From Candidatus Altimarinota bacterium (GTDB taxonomy: Bacteria > Patescibacteriota > Gracilibacteria > BD1-5 > UBA6164), in contig JAMOTX010000037.1 in assembly GCA_027062145.1 (NCBI GenBank), positions 1-7,703 of the forward strand: a DNA stretch of 7,703 nt, written 5' to 3'. The position numbers and the translations under genes are program-made. Every line of letters begins with the position of its first letter. Position 1 is the stretch's first letter. Shown here piece by piece: positions 7,462 to 7,703 of the stretch. The notes beneath the pieces were generated by a model. It was not told where the DNA came from. It searched no databases and was given only the letters and a program-made list of their open reading frames with translations.

Positions 7462-7703
7462 ATGCCTGAAAGTATATATAATTTAGAAATTTTTAAATGA
7501 ATTGATACATCTGTAATTGATTCTATTTTACTTGAATGTGAAGAAAGAAAATATTCAGCATGAGAAATGATTATCATAGAATGAGAAGAATCAAACTGAG
7601 AATGATATATTATTAAAAGTGGTAAAGTTTCTATTTGAATTAGATGAACAAGAGTTGCTGAATTAAATGCTTGAAACATTTTCTGAGAAATTGCATTACT
7701 TAA
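7462..7703 (+). CDS. cyclic-nucleotide-binding-domain protein, N-terminal part only
   Basis: The first 80 codons are present, the rest lies beyond the window. The visible part matches the Crp/Fnr-type cNMP-binding beta-barrel: LEIFKGIDTSVIDSIL (N-terminal helix), RKYSAGEMIIIEGEESNGEGYII (strands with the conserved G-E-x-I and E-G-E turns), KSGKVSIGI, and VAELNAGNIFGEIALL, whose FGEIALL at 74-80 starts the phosphate-binding cassette. The arginine that contacts the nucleotide phosphate would come just after the window end, so real nucleotide binding cannot be judged. The domain occurs in Crp/Fnr regulators and in other proteins; without the C-terminus the type cannot be told. Glycines are mostly TGA. 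ATG 7462 starts exactly where family homology begins; no Shine-Dalgarno sequence is seen. Confidence 0.82.

Noticed and set aside
7449..7679. 76-codon minus-strand open frame
   Set aside because: Antisense to the cyclic-nucleotide-binding gene, which has clear domain motifs on the plus strand.
1..7703. Reading TGA as tryptophan (Mycoplasma-type code 4)
   Set aside because: It would put Trp in GQDPYH, Walker A and the GGGG run, where glycine is required; true conserved Trp positions use TGG.
1..7703. Genes seen as TGA-riddled pseudogenes
   Set aside because: The in-frame TGAs fall at conserved glycines and no other disruption is seen, apart from the single lysA frameshift.

Overview
The window is very AT-rich and reads correctly only if UGA encodes glycine. 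TGA falls on invariant glycines in uracil-DNA glycosylase (the G of GQDPYH), in ComM (the second and third glycines' worth of the P-loop G-P-P-G-S-G-K-T: codons 1 and 6) and in the pyruvyl transferase (the first two codons of its GGGG run). Tryptophan is TGG throughout, and every gene end that can be seen uses TAA or TAG. This is genetic code 25, known from the candidate-phyla-radiation lineages Absconditabacteria (SR1) and Gracilibacteria; the window does not let me choose between them. A standard-code reading breaks nearly every gene into short pieces.

Left part: a truncated M3 zinc oligopeptidase (1-1648, minus) diverges from ung (1738-2385, plus). ung converges on a minus-strand pair: a polysaccharide pyruvyl transferase (3743-4789) followed after 9 bases by a LysA-type PLP decarboxylase (2488-3733). 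The lysA reading frame is broken by a +1 shift near base 3350. ung and lysA share a long perfect inverted repeat that contains both stop codons and probably ends both transcripts.

Middle: comM (4855-6396, minus), the AAA+ helicase of natural transformation, ends in its own terminator and diverges from a small PsiE-like four-helix membrane protein (6540-6986, plus). The 143-base divergent spacer holds four TATATAC repeats and plausible promoters for both sides.

Right part, plus strand: a compact stand-alone rhodanese-like protein (7072-7398), then the start of a protein with a cyclic-nucleotide-binding fold (7462 to the window end). Each is preceded by a candidate promoter.

The genes look like core functions of a small, probably host-dependent cell rather than a mobile island: peptide degradation, DNA repair, DNA uptake, cell-surface modification, and small stress or signalling proteins. 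I see no transposase, phage gene, CRISPR array, tRNA or rRNA. The points most worth a second look are the lysA frameshift, the recurring placement of stop codons inside terminator stems, and the repeat array between comM and the PsiE-like gene.
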